Shown: positions 6,558 to 12,079 of the stretch, piece by piece
Layout of the letters: each line of letters opens with the position of its first letter
How positions within the stretch are numbered: the first letter of the stretch is position 1
Notes under the pieces: model-generated
What the model was told of the DNA's origin: nothing
Databases searched by the model: none
The model's input: the letters and a program-made list of their open reading frames with translations, nothing else
Assembly (NCBI GenBank): GCA_028694565.1
Contig: JAQVKR010000031.1
Span: 1-12,079 of the forward strand
Direction: 5' to 3'
From: Gammaproteobacteria bacterium
GTDB taxonomy: Bacteria > Pseudomonadota > Gammaproteobacteria > DSM-26407
DNA: 12,079 nucleotides
Translations under genes and position numbers: made by a program

Positions 6558-6579
6558 CAATGCTGAAGCGGGCTTTTTT
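6542..6579 (+). terminator. Strong intrinsic (rho-independent) terminator
   Basis: Bases 6542-6557 pair with 6562-6577 to form a 16-bp stem with two G-T wobbles and a CAAT tetraloop (6558-6561). A run of six T (6574-6579) overlaps the end of the stem. The A-rich 5' flank (6542-6545) gives a weaker signal on the opposite strand. It lies 94 bp after pabBC and between the two structured repeats. Confidence 0.85.
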
Positions 6580-6591
6580 CGTTGCGCGGAA

Positions 6592-6644
6592 ATCGCCGAT
6601 TTAATCGACAACTTGCAGGGCGATCAACAAATGCTGCTAAAGCG
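6592..6644 (+). repeat. Structured direct repeat, copy 2
   Basis: This is the second copy of the element, 111 bp after the first and just past the terminator. Its hairpin is ATCGCC (6592-6597) with GGCGAT (6619-6624) around a 21-nt loop. The second pair is T6593-A6623 where copy 1 has G-C, so the pairing is kept although both bases changed. The tail again ends in GCTAAAGCG (6636-6644), but no terminator follows; the next gene starts 70 bp later. Confidence 0.8.
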
Positions 6645-6656
6645 TTCGCGGTCCCA

Positions 6657-6701
6657 GATTCCCCCGGGCCCGGAGCAACGCAATCAACGACCGGGGGAGT
6701 C
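6657..6701 (+). promoter_or_regulatory. Leader hairpin abutting the ribosome binding site of the orphan gene
   Basis: Bases 6657-6667 pair with 6691-6701 (core TCCCCCGG with CCGGGGGA, one G-T wobble) to give an 11-bp stem with a 23-nt loop. The stem ends exactly where the Shine-Dalgarno AGAGGA (6702-6707) begins. Such a hairpin could affect ribosome access or mRNA stability; this is inference from position. Confidence 0.45.
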
Positions 6702-6714
6702 AGAGGAACACGGC

Positions 6715-7149
6715 ATGAGCAATCTTCGCACCCAGATCGACACCGAAACCGATGGCGCCTCCCGCGCCGAAATCACCGGCACCACGGCGGAGCACCTGCA
6801 GCTGCCCCGCGGCGAGGCGCTTATCTCCGCCCTGGTGCTGGCCCAGATCAAGGCCGATCCGGAACTGGCGCGCCAGCCCCTGGACACCCTCCTGTGCCGC
6901 TCCATAGAGCGCGCCGCACGGGTCTACGGCCTGATCCAGGAGACCACCGACACGCCGCCGGTACTGCGCCGGCTCCTGCCCCACGCCCATCGCCTCATCG
7001 AGGAGCTGCACGCCCTGGCCGAGGCCCAGCCGGCGGCCTGCCGCAGCCATCGGGAACAGGCCGAGCAGCGCCATCATTGGCGCGCCCAGGAGCGCGCCGC
7101 CGACGTCATCGCCTGGTGCATCGTCAACGAGGAGCTCGAGGCGGAATGA
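6715..7149 (+). CDS. Hypothetical protein, 144 residues
   Basis: I do not recognise a family. The product (MSNLRTQIDTETDGASRAEI at the start) is hydrophilic and appears mostly helical. It has no signal peptide or membrane segment, so it is probably cytoplasmic. It contains three Cys (in LLCRS, AACRSHRE and AWCIVNE) and a cluster of His/Glu/Arg toward the C-terminus (SHREQAEQRHHWRAQERA), with no recognised metal-site spacing. The start ATG 6715 is chosen for AGAGGA 7 nt upstream; the frame is open from 6613 but without a better start. GC-rich codon use resembles its neighbours, so it looks like a resident coding gene. It is preceded by the repeat/terminator leader and followed by a 14-bp hairpin, so it is probably transcribed alone. 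Existence as a gene is likely; function unknown. Confidence 0.7.
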   Translation: MSNLRTQIDTETDGASRAEITGTTAEHLQLPRGEALISALVLAQIKADPELARQPLDTLLCRSIERAARVYGLIQETTDTPPVLRRLLPHAHRLIEELHALAEAQPAACRSHREQAEQRHHWRAQERAADVIAWCIVNEELEAE

Positions 7150-7153
7150 GCAC

Positions 7154-7185
7154 CCGGGCGGGGCCGTGAAGACGGCCCCGCCCGG
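7154..7185. terminator. Perfect 14-bp hairpin between convergent genes
   Basis: CCGGGCGGGGCCGT (7154-7167) and ACGGCCCCGCCCGG (7172-7185) are perfectly complementary around the 4-nt loop GAAG. It sits in the 43-bp gap between the stop of the orphan gene (7149) and the stop of the minus-strand patatin gene (7193). There is no T-run on either strand. Position and stability suggest a bidirectional terminator or end-protecting hairpin. Confidence 0.65.
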
Positions 7186-7192
7186 CCGCCGT

Positions 7193-8128
7193 TCAGGGCT
7201 GCAGCAGGCCGCGCAGTTCGGGCAGCGCGTTCTCCATGCTCCTGCGTCCCTGTTCGATGGCCTCGGCGGCGCGATCGTAGTCGAGCACGCCCAGATGGCC
7301 GAGACGCGGCGCGAGATAGACGTCGGGGGGATCGCCCGCCATCCGGCTGCGGGTGATGCGGTCCTGCATGATGTTGATGGAATCGAGCAGGACCGTGAAC
7401 AGCCCCGGCGATCCGGACCCGTCGGTTCCGCGCCCGCTGCTGAGCAGCGCCGCGGGCAGATTGCGGCGCAGGCTCTCGTTCAGCCGGTTCATGAGGGGAT
7501 CCAGGCGGCCTTCCTGGGCCGCCTTCTCCGGGGGCCGCTTGCGGCGCTTGCCCACGATGTCGCCGTTGAGGTTGACCGCGATCACCACCTCCGCCCCGAG
7601 CGCGCGGCACAGCGAAACCGGAACCGGGTTGACCAGGCCGCCATCCACCAGCCAGCGTTCCTGGTAGCGGGCCGGGGAGAACAGGCCGGGCAGCGCCATC
7701 GAGGCGCGCACCGCATCCAGCAGCGAGCCCTCCTCGAGCCACTGCTCGCGGCCGGTCTCGAGGTCGGTCGCGACGGCCGCGAAGCGGCATGACAGCTTGC
7801 CGATTTCCTGATCCTCCACGTATTCGCGGAAGATCTCCATCAGCCGCTCGCCCTCGATGAACCCGCCGTTGAGGCGTACGTCCATGAGCCGCACCACGTC
7901 CCACCAGCTCAGGGTTTCCACCCACTCGCGCAGCCAGGGCAGATTGCCGCTGGCGTAGGCCGCGCCCACCAGCGCGCCGATGGAGGCGCCGCAGACCACC
8001 TCCGGGCGGATGCCGGCCTCTTCCAGTGCCTCGATGATGCCGATGTGGGCCCAGCCGCGGGCCGAGCCGCTGCCGAGGGCGAGCCCCACCCGCGGCGCAT
8101 CGCCCTGCTGCCGCTTCCCGCCGTCCAT
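7193..8128 (-). CDS. Patatin-like phospholipase, NTE/RssA family
   Basis: It is a predicted cytoplasmic or membrane-associated serine lipid acyl hydrolase with a Ser-Asp dyad. The 311-residue product has the oxyanion loop GSGSARGWAHIG (19-30), the nucleophile elbow GASIG with Ser49, and the Asp motif WLVDGGLVNPVPV with Asp161. SMALPGLFSP (142-151) is also typical of RssA-like proteins. Length is near the usual 300. The start ATG 8128 has GGAGG 7 nt upstream, lying in the end of the NUDIX gene. Only 3 nt separate that stop from this start, so translational coupling is likely. It is the last gene of the minus-strand operon. The substrate is unknown for most of this family; E. coli RssA sits beside the response regulator gene rssB, but no regulator is present here. 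Confidence 0.9.
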   Translation of the reverse strand: MDGGKRQQGDAPRVGLALGSGSARGWAHIGIIEALEEAGIRPEVVCGASIGALVGAAYASGNLPWLREWVETLSWWDVVRLMDVRLNGGFIEGERLMEIFREYVEDQEIGKLSCRFAAVATDLETGREQWLEEGSLLDAVRASMALPGLFSPARYQERWLVDGGLVNPVPVSLCRALGAEVVIAVNLNGDIVGKRRKRPPEKAAQEGRLDPLMNRLNESLRRNLPAALLSSGRGTDGSGSPGLFTVLLDSINIMQDRITRSRMAGDPPDVYLAPRLGHLGVLDYDRAAEAIEQGRRSMENALPELRGLLQP

Positions 8129-8131
8129 GGC

Positions 8132-8659
8132 TCAGCCTCCCCGCACGCCGGGCAGGGAACGGGCGCGAAGCAGTCCGATGATCGTCTTCGCGTCGCGCAG
8201 GCGCCCGTCGAGGGCCTGCCGCAGGGCCTCGGGGTAGGAAAGCCAGTGCACCTCCATGAGCTCGTCCTCCTGGTGGTCCGTGGCCACCGTCGTCAGTCCG
8301 CGGGCGAGGTAGAGATGGATCACCTCGTCACAGAAGCCGGGTGTGCTCAGGACGCTGCCCAGAGCACGCCAGTGGCGGGCCCGCAGCCCCGCCTCCTCGG
8401 CCAGCTCCCGGCGCGCGGTGGCCCACGGCGGCTCGTCCGGCTCGATCTTCCCGGCCGGAAGCTCCCACAGCCAGCCGCCGGCGGCGTGGCGGTACTGGCG
8501 CACGAGACAGACGTTGCGCCGGGCGTCCAGCGCCACCACGGCCGCGCCGCCGGGATGGCGCACCACCTCCAGCTCCAGCGTGCGGCCATCCGGCCGCTGC
8601 ACGGTTTCGATGCCGAGATCCACCACGCGGCCCCGATGGATGCGCCGGCGGCCGGTCAT
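8132..8659 (-). CDS. NUDIX hydrolase, ADP-ribose pyrophosphatase type
   Basis: NUDIX enzymes hydrolyse nucleoside diphosphates linked to another group, here probably ADP-ribose to AMP and ribose 5-phosphate. The 175-residue product has a complete Nudix box, G-x5-E-x7-REL-x-EE-x-G-L, at about 70-92 (GKIEPDE, then ARRELAEEAGL). Pro107 in STPGFCDEVIHLYLA lies about 15 residues after the box, a feature of ADP-ribose pyrophosphatases. I chose ATG 8659 because its ATGA overlaps the mazG stop (8656-8658), a classic coupling arrangement. GTG 8686 would add nine residues inside mazG. Members of the same subfamily hydrolyse other NDP-sugars or ADP compounds, so the substrate is inferred. It sits next to MazG, another nucleotide pyrophosphohydrolase. 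Confidence 0.88.
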   Translation of the reverse strand: MTGRRRIHRGRVVDLGIETVQRPDGRTLELEVVRHPGGAAVVALDARRNVCLVRQYRHAAGGWLWELPAGKIEPDEPPWATARRELAEEAGLRARHWRALGSVLSTPGFCDEVIHLYLARGLTTVATDHQEDELMEVHWLSYPEALRQALDGRLRDAKTIIGLLRARSLPGVRGG

Positions 8660-9459
8660 CCGAGCCGGCTCTTTGCCGCCGCCCACAGCTGTTCCAGCCG
8701 TTCCGGGCCGACCGCCTCGGGTGCCGCGCCCTCCGCGGCGAGCTGCCCCTCCATGTGGCGGAAGCGGTTGGAGAAGCGGTGGTTGGCGGCGCGCAGGGCG
8801 CGCTCCGGGTCCACCCCGGCATGGCGCGCGATGTTGACGCAGGTGAAAAGAACGTCGCCCAGTTCCGCCTCCACCCGCTCCGGCCCCTCCCCCCCGGCCC
8901 GGGCCTCGCGCAGCTCCCGGATCTCCTCGTCGAGCTTGAGGAACACCCCGTCGATGTCGGGCCAGTCGAAACCGGCCCTCGCGGCGCGGGACTGGAGCTT
9001 GCGGGCGCGGGTCAGGGCCGGCAGGGCGAGGCTCACCCCGTCGAGCAGGCTGTGGAGATGCGCCGTGCCGCGCTCCGCCGCCTTGCGTTGCCGCTCCGCC
9101 GCCTTGTGAGCCTCCCAGGCCTCGGTCTGCCCGGCGGCGTCGGCCACCACGGCTTCGCCGAAGACATGGGGGTGACGGCGCACGAGCTTGTCCACGATGG
9201 CGGCGGCCACATCGGCGAAGGTGAACTCGTCCGCCTCCTCCGCGATGCGGGCGTAGAAGACCACCTGGAACAGCAGATCGCCGAGTTCCTCGCGCAGCTC
9301 GCCGGGATCGCCGGCCTCGGCCGCCTCGGCCACCTCGTAGGCCTCCTCCAGGGTGTGCGGCACCAGGCTGGCGTAGGTCTGCTCGAGATCCCAGGGACAG
9401 CCGCGCTCGGGATCGCGCAGCGCCGCCATCACCTCCAGCAGTTGATCGACGGGGTTCAT
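8656..9459 (-). CDS. mazG: Nucleoside triphosphate pyrophosphohydrolase MazG
   Basis: MazG hydrolyses NTPs and dNTPs to the monophosphate and pyrophosphate; in E. coli it is linked to limiting (p)ppGpp effects during starvation. The 267-residue product (E. coli has about 263) has two tandem MazG domains. The first carries GCPWDLEQT (20-28), HTLEEAYEVAEA (35-46), REELGDLLFQVVFYA (56-70) and RRHPHVFGE (94-102). The second has KLDEEIREL (175-183), ELGDVLFTCVNIARH (199-213) and NHRFSNRFRHME (226-237). The start ATG 9459 matches the family N-terminus and has AGGAGG 8 nt upstream; the open frame further upstream (to 9576) lacks similarity. It lies 88 bp after relA and overlaps the NUDIX gene by 4 bp. 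No mazEF toxin-antitoxin genes lie between relA and mazG. Confidence 0.95.
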   Translation of the reverse strand: MNPVDQLLEVMAALRDPERGCPWDLEQTYASLVPHTLEEAYEVAEAAEAGDPGELREELGDLLFQVVFYARIAEEADEFTFADVAAAIVDKLVRRHPHVFGEAVVADAAGQTEAWEAHKAAERQRKAAERGTAHLHSLLDGVSLALPALTRARKLQSRAARAGFDWPDIDGVFLKLDEEIRELREARAGGEGPERVEAELGDVLFTCVNIARHAGVDPERALRAANHRFSNRFRHMEGQLAAEGAAPEAVGPERLEQLWAAAKSRLG

Positions 9460-9480
9460 CGGCCGCTCCTCCTCGGTATC

Positions 9481-9514
9481 GCCTGCGCTCATCGGGCCGG
9501 GGGAAAGCGCAGGC
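9481..9514 (-). other. 9-bp inverted repeat in the relA-mazG spacer
   Basis: GCCTGCGCT (9481-9489) and AGCGCAGGC (9506-9514) are perfect complements around a 16-nt loop. They lie between the relA stop (9548) and the mazG Shine-Dalgarno (near 9468-9473). No T-run follows. It could be an mRNA processing or differential-expression hairpin within the operon. The rest of the 88-nt spacer is very GC-rich with further weak self-complementarity. Confidence 0.4.
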
Positions 9515-9547
9515 CGAACGCCCTCCGCCCCCGGGCCGGCCCCCGGC

Positions 9548-11758
9548 TCAGTGCCGCCGATGGACCTCGATGACATTGGGCAGCTGGTTGATCTGATCCA
9601 GCACCCGGCCGAGCTGATCCAGGCCGTTGATCTCCAGCGTCAGGGTCATGTCGGCGGTGTTCCCCTCCTTGTCCGAGAGGGTGTTCACCGCGGTCACGTT
9701 GATGCGATCGTTGGCGAGCAGGCTGGTGATGTCCCGCAGCAGCCCCTGGCGGTCATAGGCCTTGATGTAGACGTCCACCGGGTAGGTGCTGCGGGTCTGC
9801 CCGCCCCACTCCACCTCGATCAGCCGTTCATCCTCGCGGCGCTGGTACTCCAGCACGTTGGGGCAGTCGCGGCGGTGGATGGTGACCCCCCGCCCGCGGG
9901 TGATGTAGCCCATGATGGCATCGCCGGGCACCGGCTTGCAGCAGCGCGCCATGTGGGCCAGCAGGTTGCCGACCCCCTGGATGTGGACGTCGCTGCCGGA
10001 AGTGGGCGTGCTCGGCCGGGAGATGGGCAGGGGCAGCTCGGACTGGGGCGGCTCCTGGCGCTGCAGGACCTGGTGCGCGGTGACCACCTGGCCGGGGCGG
10101 ATGTCCCCGGCGCCCACCGCCGCCAGGAGATCCTCGCCGCGCTTGAAGTTGTACTTCCCGGCGATGGTCTCGTAGTCGATGGGCCCCAGGCCGAGACGCT
10201 GCTGCTCGCGCTCCATGGCGGCGCGCCCGGCGGCGCAGTTCTTGTCATGGTCCTGCAGCCGGAACCAGTGCTGGACCTTGCCCCGGGCCCGGCCGGTGTT
10301 GAGATAGCCGAGGTTGGGATTGAGCCAGTCGCGGCTCGGGGCGCCCTCCTTGGCGGTCAGGATCTCCACCTGCTCACCGGTCTGCAGGCGGTAGGTGAGC
10401 GGCACGATGCGGCCGTTTATCTTGGCCCCCCGGCAGCGGTGCCCGAGCTCGGTGTGGATGTGATAGGCGAAGTCCAGCGGCGTGGCGCCCACGGGCATGT
10501 CCACCACCTTGCCCTGGGGGGTGAAGACGTAGACCCGCTCCTCCACCACCGCGCTCTTCAGATCGTCGAGCAGGGCCTCGGTGTCGCTCAGCTCCTCCTG
10601 CCAGTTCAGGATCTGGCGCAGCCAGGCGATCTTGGCCTCGAAGCTCGAGTCGTAGGCCATGCCCTCCTTGTAGCGCCAGTGGGCGGCCACGCCCAGCTCC
10701 GACTCGCTGTCCATCTCGTGGGTCCGGATCTGGACCTCCAGGTTCCGGCCCTCGGGACCGATGACCGCGGTGTGCAGGGAACGGTAGCCGTTCTCCTTGG
10801 GGGTGGCGATGTAATCGTCGAACTCCCGGGGGATGTGGGCCCAGAGGGTATGGACGATGCCCAGCGTCGCATAGCAGTCGGGAATGGAGTCGACCAGCAC
10901 CCGCAGTGCGCGCACGTCGTGGATCTGGTGGAAATCCTGGCTCTTGCGCTGCATCTTGCGCCAGATGCTGTAGATGTGCTTCGCCCGGCCATGGACCTCG
11001 GCCTGGATTCCGGCACCCGCGAGAGACTCCCGCAGCTGGTCCATCACGCGGTGGATGTAGCGTTCGCGATCCACCCGCCGCTCTTCCAGCAGGCGCGCGA
11101 TCTGCTTGTAGGTCGCCGGTTCGAGGAAGCGGAAGGCGAGGTCCTCCAGCTCCCACTTGATCTGGCCGATGCCGAGCCGGTTGGCCAGGGGCGCGTAGAC
11201 CTCCTGGATCTCGCGGGCCAGCTCGCGGCGGACCGGCTCGTCGGCGTCCCGGGCCAGGCGCATGGCGACCACCCGCTCGGCCAGCTTGACCAGCACCACG
11301 CGGACGTCCTCGACCATGGCCAGGAGCATCTTGCGCAGGTTCTCGGCATGGCCGCCGTCGCAGCGCCGATCGCTGGCGCTCTGGTAGATGTCGTGGATGG
11401 CGTTCATCTGCCGAATCCCGCCCAGCAGCCGGCTCACGCCCTCGCCGACCCGTTCCGCGACCGTCTCCGGATCGAGCACGTCGTCGCGCACGCAGGGGTA
11501 CAGGAGCGCGGCGGCGAGGGTTTCCGGATCGAGGCGCATGTCGGCGAGCACATCGGCCATGGCCAGGCCCTCGCCCAGGACCCCGCCCTCCCCACCCGCG
11601 GGGCCGCTGTCCGGGAACGCGTCCTGGAGCAGCGCACAGGCGGCGCGCAGGCGTTCGGGCGCGAGATCCGGGCGTTCCTGGCGCAGCAGCACCAGCCAGT
11701 CCTCCAGGGCGATCTCCCGGTCGGCGTCGATGCGGATGCTTTCCTTGACCTTTACCAT
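9548..11758 (-). CDS. relA: RelA, (p)ppGpp synthetase I (GTP pyrophosphokinase)
   Basis: RelA is the ribosome-associated synthetase that makes (p)ppGpp from ATP and GTP/GDP on uncharged-tRNA stalling. The 736-residue product fits RelA (E. coli 744). Residues about 25-200 are the pseudo-hydrolase domain: where SpoT has the metal-binding His-Asp pair this protein reads [12 protein letters not shown], so hydrolysis is not expected. The synthetase domain (about 230-365) has [14 protein letters not shown] and [23 protein letters not shown] (312-315) is the EXDD signature of monofunctional RelA rather than the RXKD of SpoT/Rel. Then come TGS (about 407-467), a Cys motif region ([20 protein letters not shown], about 602-621, and RRDCPN) and ACT (about 660-735). 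The start ATG 11758 overlaps the rlmD end by 7 bp. A separate SpoT must exist elsewhere. Confidence 0.97.
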   Translation of the reverse strand: MVKVKESIRIDADREIALEDWLVLLRQERPDLAPERLRAACALLQDAFPDSGPAGGEGGVLGEGLAMADVLADMRLDPETLAAALLYPCVRDDVLDPETVAERVGEGVSRLLGGIRQMNAIHDIYQSASDRRCDGGHAENLRKMLLAMVEDVRVVLVKLAERVVAMRLARDADEPVRRELAREIQEVYAPLANRLGIGQIKWELEDLAFRFLEPATYKQIARLLEERRVDRERYIHRVMDQLRESLAGAGIQAEVHGRAKHIYSIWRKMQRKSQDFHQIHDVRALRVLVDSIPDCYATLGIVHTLWAHIPREFDDYIATPKENGYRSLHTAVIGPEGRNLEVQIRTHEMDSESELGVAAHWRYKEGMAYDSSFEAKIAWLRQILNWQEELSDTEALLDDLKSAVVEERVYVFTPQGKVVDMPVGATPLDFAYHIHTELGHRCRGAKINGRIVPLTYRLQTGEQVEILTAKEGAPSRDWLNPNLGYLNTGRARGKVQHWFRLQDHDKNCAAGRAAMEREQQRLGLGPIDYETIAGKYNFKRGEDLLAAVGAGDIRPGQVVTAHQVLQRQEPPQSELPLPISRPSTPTSGSDVHIQGVGNLLAHMARCCKPVPGDAIMGYITRGRGVTIHRRDCPNVLEYQRREDERLIEVEWGGQTRSTYPVDVYIKAYDRQGLLRDITSLLANDRINVTAVNTLSDKEGNTADMTLTLEINGLDQLGRVLDQINQLPNVIEVHRRH

Positions 11759-12079
11759 GGCTTCTCGAACAGGGCGATGGACTCCACGTGGGTGGTATGG
11801 GGAAACATGTCCATGATACCCGCGCTCACCAGCCGGTATCCCCCCTCGCGCACCAGCACGCCGGCATCGCGGGCCAGGGTGGCCGGATTGCAGGAGACGT
11901 AGACGACCCGGCCGGCGCCGAAGGCCGGCAGGTGGCGGACCATCTCCAGGGCGCCGGTGCGGGGCGGATCGAGCAGCACCTTGTGGAACCCGGCCGGGCC
12001 CAGGGTTCGGCGCTGAAATCCCCCGCCAGGTCGGCGGCGTGGAACTCGGCGTTGGTGATGCCGTTGCGCAGCGCGTTGG
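11752..12079 (-). CDS. rlmD: 23S rRNA (uracil-1939-C5)-methyltransferase RlmD, C-terminal part, apparent frameshift
   Basis: RlmD (RumA) methylates U1939 of 23S rRNA using SAM. The C-terminal 70 residues are diagnostic: LLDPPRTGA (catalytic-domain motif IV), [14 protein letters not shown] with the nucleophilic Cys, and [19 protein letters not shown] at the end. Upstream, reading from the window edge in another frame, the protein continues as [17 protein letters not shown] then SAEPWAR. The expected [11 protein letters not shown] lies in the frame that carries the end. Adding one G in the CCCGGCC stretch at about 11992-11997 would give PWARAGFHK, restoring the expected protein. So the gene carries a one-base deletion, real or a sequencing/assembly error. 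The 5' part lies beyond the window. The order rlmD-relA-mazG is known in pseudomonads. Confidence 0.88.
   Translation of the reverse strand, partial: QRAAQRHHQRRVPRRRPGGGFQRRTLGPAGFHKVLLDPPRTGALEMVRHLPAFGAGRVVYVSCNPATLARDAGVLVREGGYRLVSAGIMDMFPHTTHVESIALFEKPW

Larger units (their letters stand above)
6479..6579 (+). ncRNA. Candidate structured leader or small RNA ending in an intrinsic terminator
   Basis: From the predicted start point (about 6479) to the end of the T-run (6579) lies a roughly 100-nt non-coding unit. It opens with hairpin AGCGCC/GGCGCT (6481-6486 with 6507-6512) and continues into a segment (6524-6534) that can pair with the 5' arm of the terminator. It ends in a strong intrinsic terminator. 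It could be a free small RNA or the attenuated leader of the gene at 6715. No similarity to a named RNA family is recognised. Confidence 0.5.

Noticed and set aside
6446..6644. Integron attC site, CRISPR or phage attachment site
   Set aside because: Only two imperfect copies with no spacers, no cas or integrase gene, and no core-site pair of the integron type.
9460..9576. Longer mazG with start upstream of 9459
   Set aside because: The extra residues are Gly/Pro/Ala-rich without MazG similarity, and the strong AGGAGG fits ATG 9459.
9551..11902. 783-residue plus-strand open frame opposite relA
   Set aside because: Mirror of the relA codons, rich in Val/Leu/Asp/His with no domain, while the other strand encodes a complete RelA.

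Overview
The window is GC-rich, densely packed bacterial DNA. It most likely comes from a gammaproteobacterium of the Chromatiales/Ectothiorhodospiraceae or pseudomonad-like kind. The reasons are the gene order rlmD-relA-mazG, a relA with a degenerate hydrolase domain, a soluble lytic transglycosylase of Slt70 type, and an H-NS-type nucleoid protein. The lineage is inferred from gene content and was not tested. No phage, transposase, CRISPR array, tRNA or rRNA was seen.

Layout from left to right. (1) 1-887 is the C-terminal part of a lytic transglycosylase (slt, +), facing a YciA-type acyl-CoA thioesterase (903-1322, -). (2) 1472-3151 is an acyl-CoA pair on +: glutaryl-CoA dehydrogenase (gcdH) and a MaoC/PhaJ-type enoyl-CoA hydratase. 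The product of the first, crotonyl-CoA, is the expected substrate of the second. (3) 3141-4295 (-) holds an L,D-transpeptidase lipoprotein and an H-NS-family protein with an unusually long basic linker. The lipoprotein gene overlaps phaJ tail to tail by 11 bp. (4) An AT-rich divergent region (4296-4506) carries a good minus-strand promoter, a palindrome, and a perfect TATAAT just before the next gene. (5) 4507-6447 is a fused aminodeoxychorismate synthase component I / lyase (pabB-pabC) for p-aminobenzoate and folate.

(6) 6444-6714 is the most unusual part. A roughly 50-bp element occurs twice, 111 bp apart, and each copy is closed by a 6-bp hairpin in which one base pair differs in a compensatory way. 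Between the copies lies a strong intrinsic terminator. Its 5' arm can pair instead with the 3' end of the first copy, which is the architecture of a transcription attenuator or a terminated small RNA. Downstream are a third hairpin abutting the ribosome binding site and a 144-residue protein of unknown function (6715-7149).

(7) 7193-12079 is a minus-strand operon read as rlmD (C-terminal end, apparently frameshifted), relA, mazG, a NUDIX hydrolase and a patatin-like hydrolase. All junctions except relA-mazG (88-nt spacer) are overlaps or a 3-nt gap. The set combines 23S rRNA methylation, (p)ppGpp synthesis, nucleotide house-cleaning and a lipid hydrolase. It ends at a perfect 14-bp hairpin that separates it from the orphan gene.
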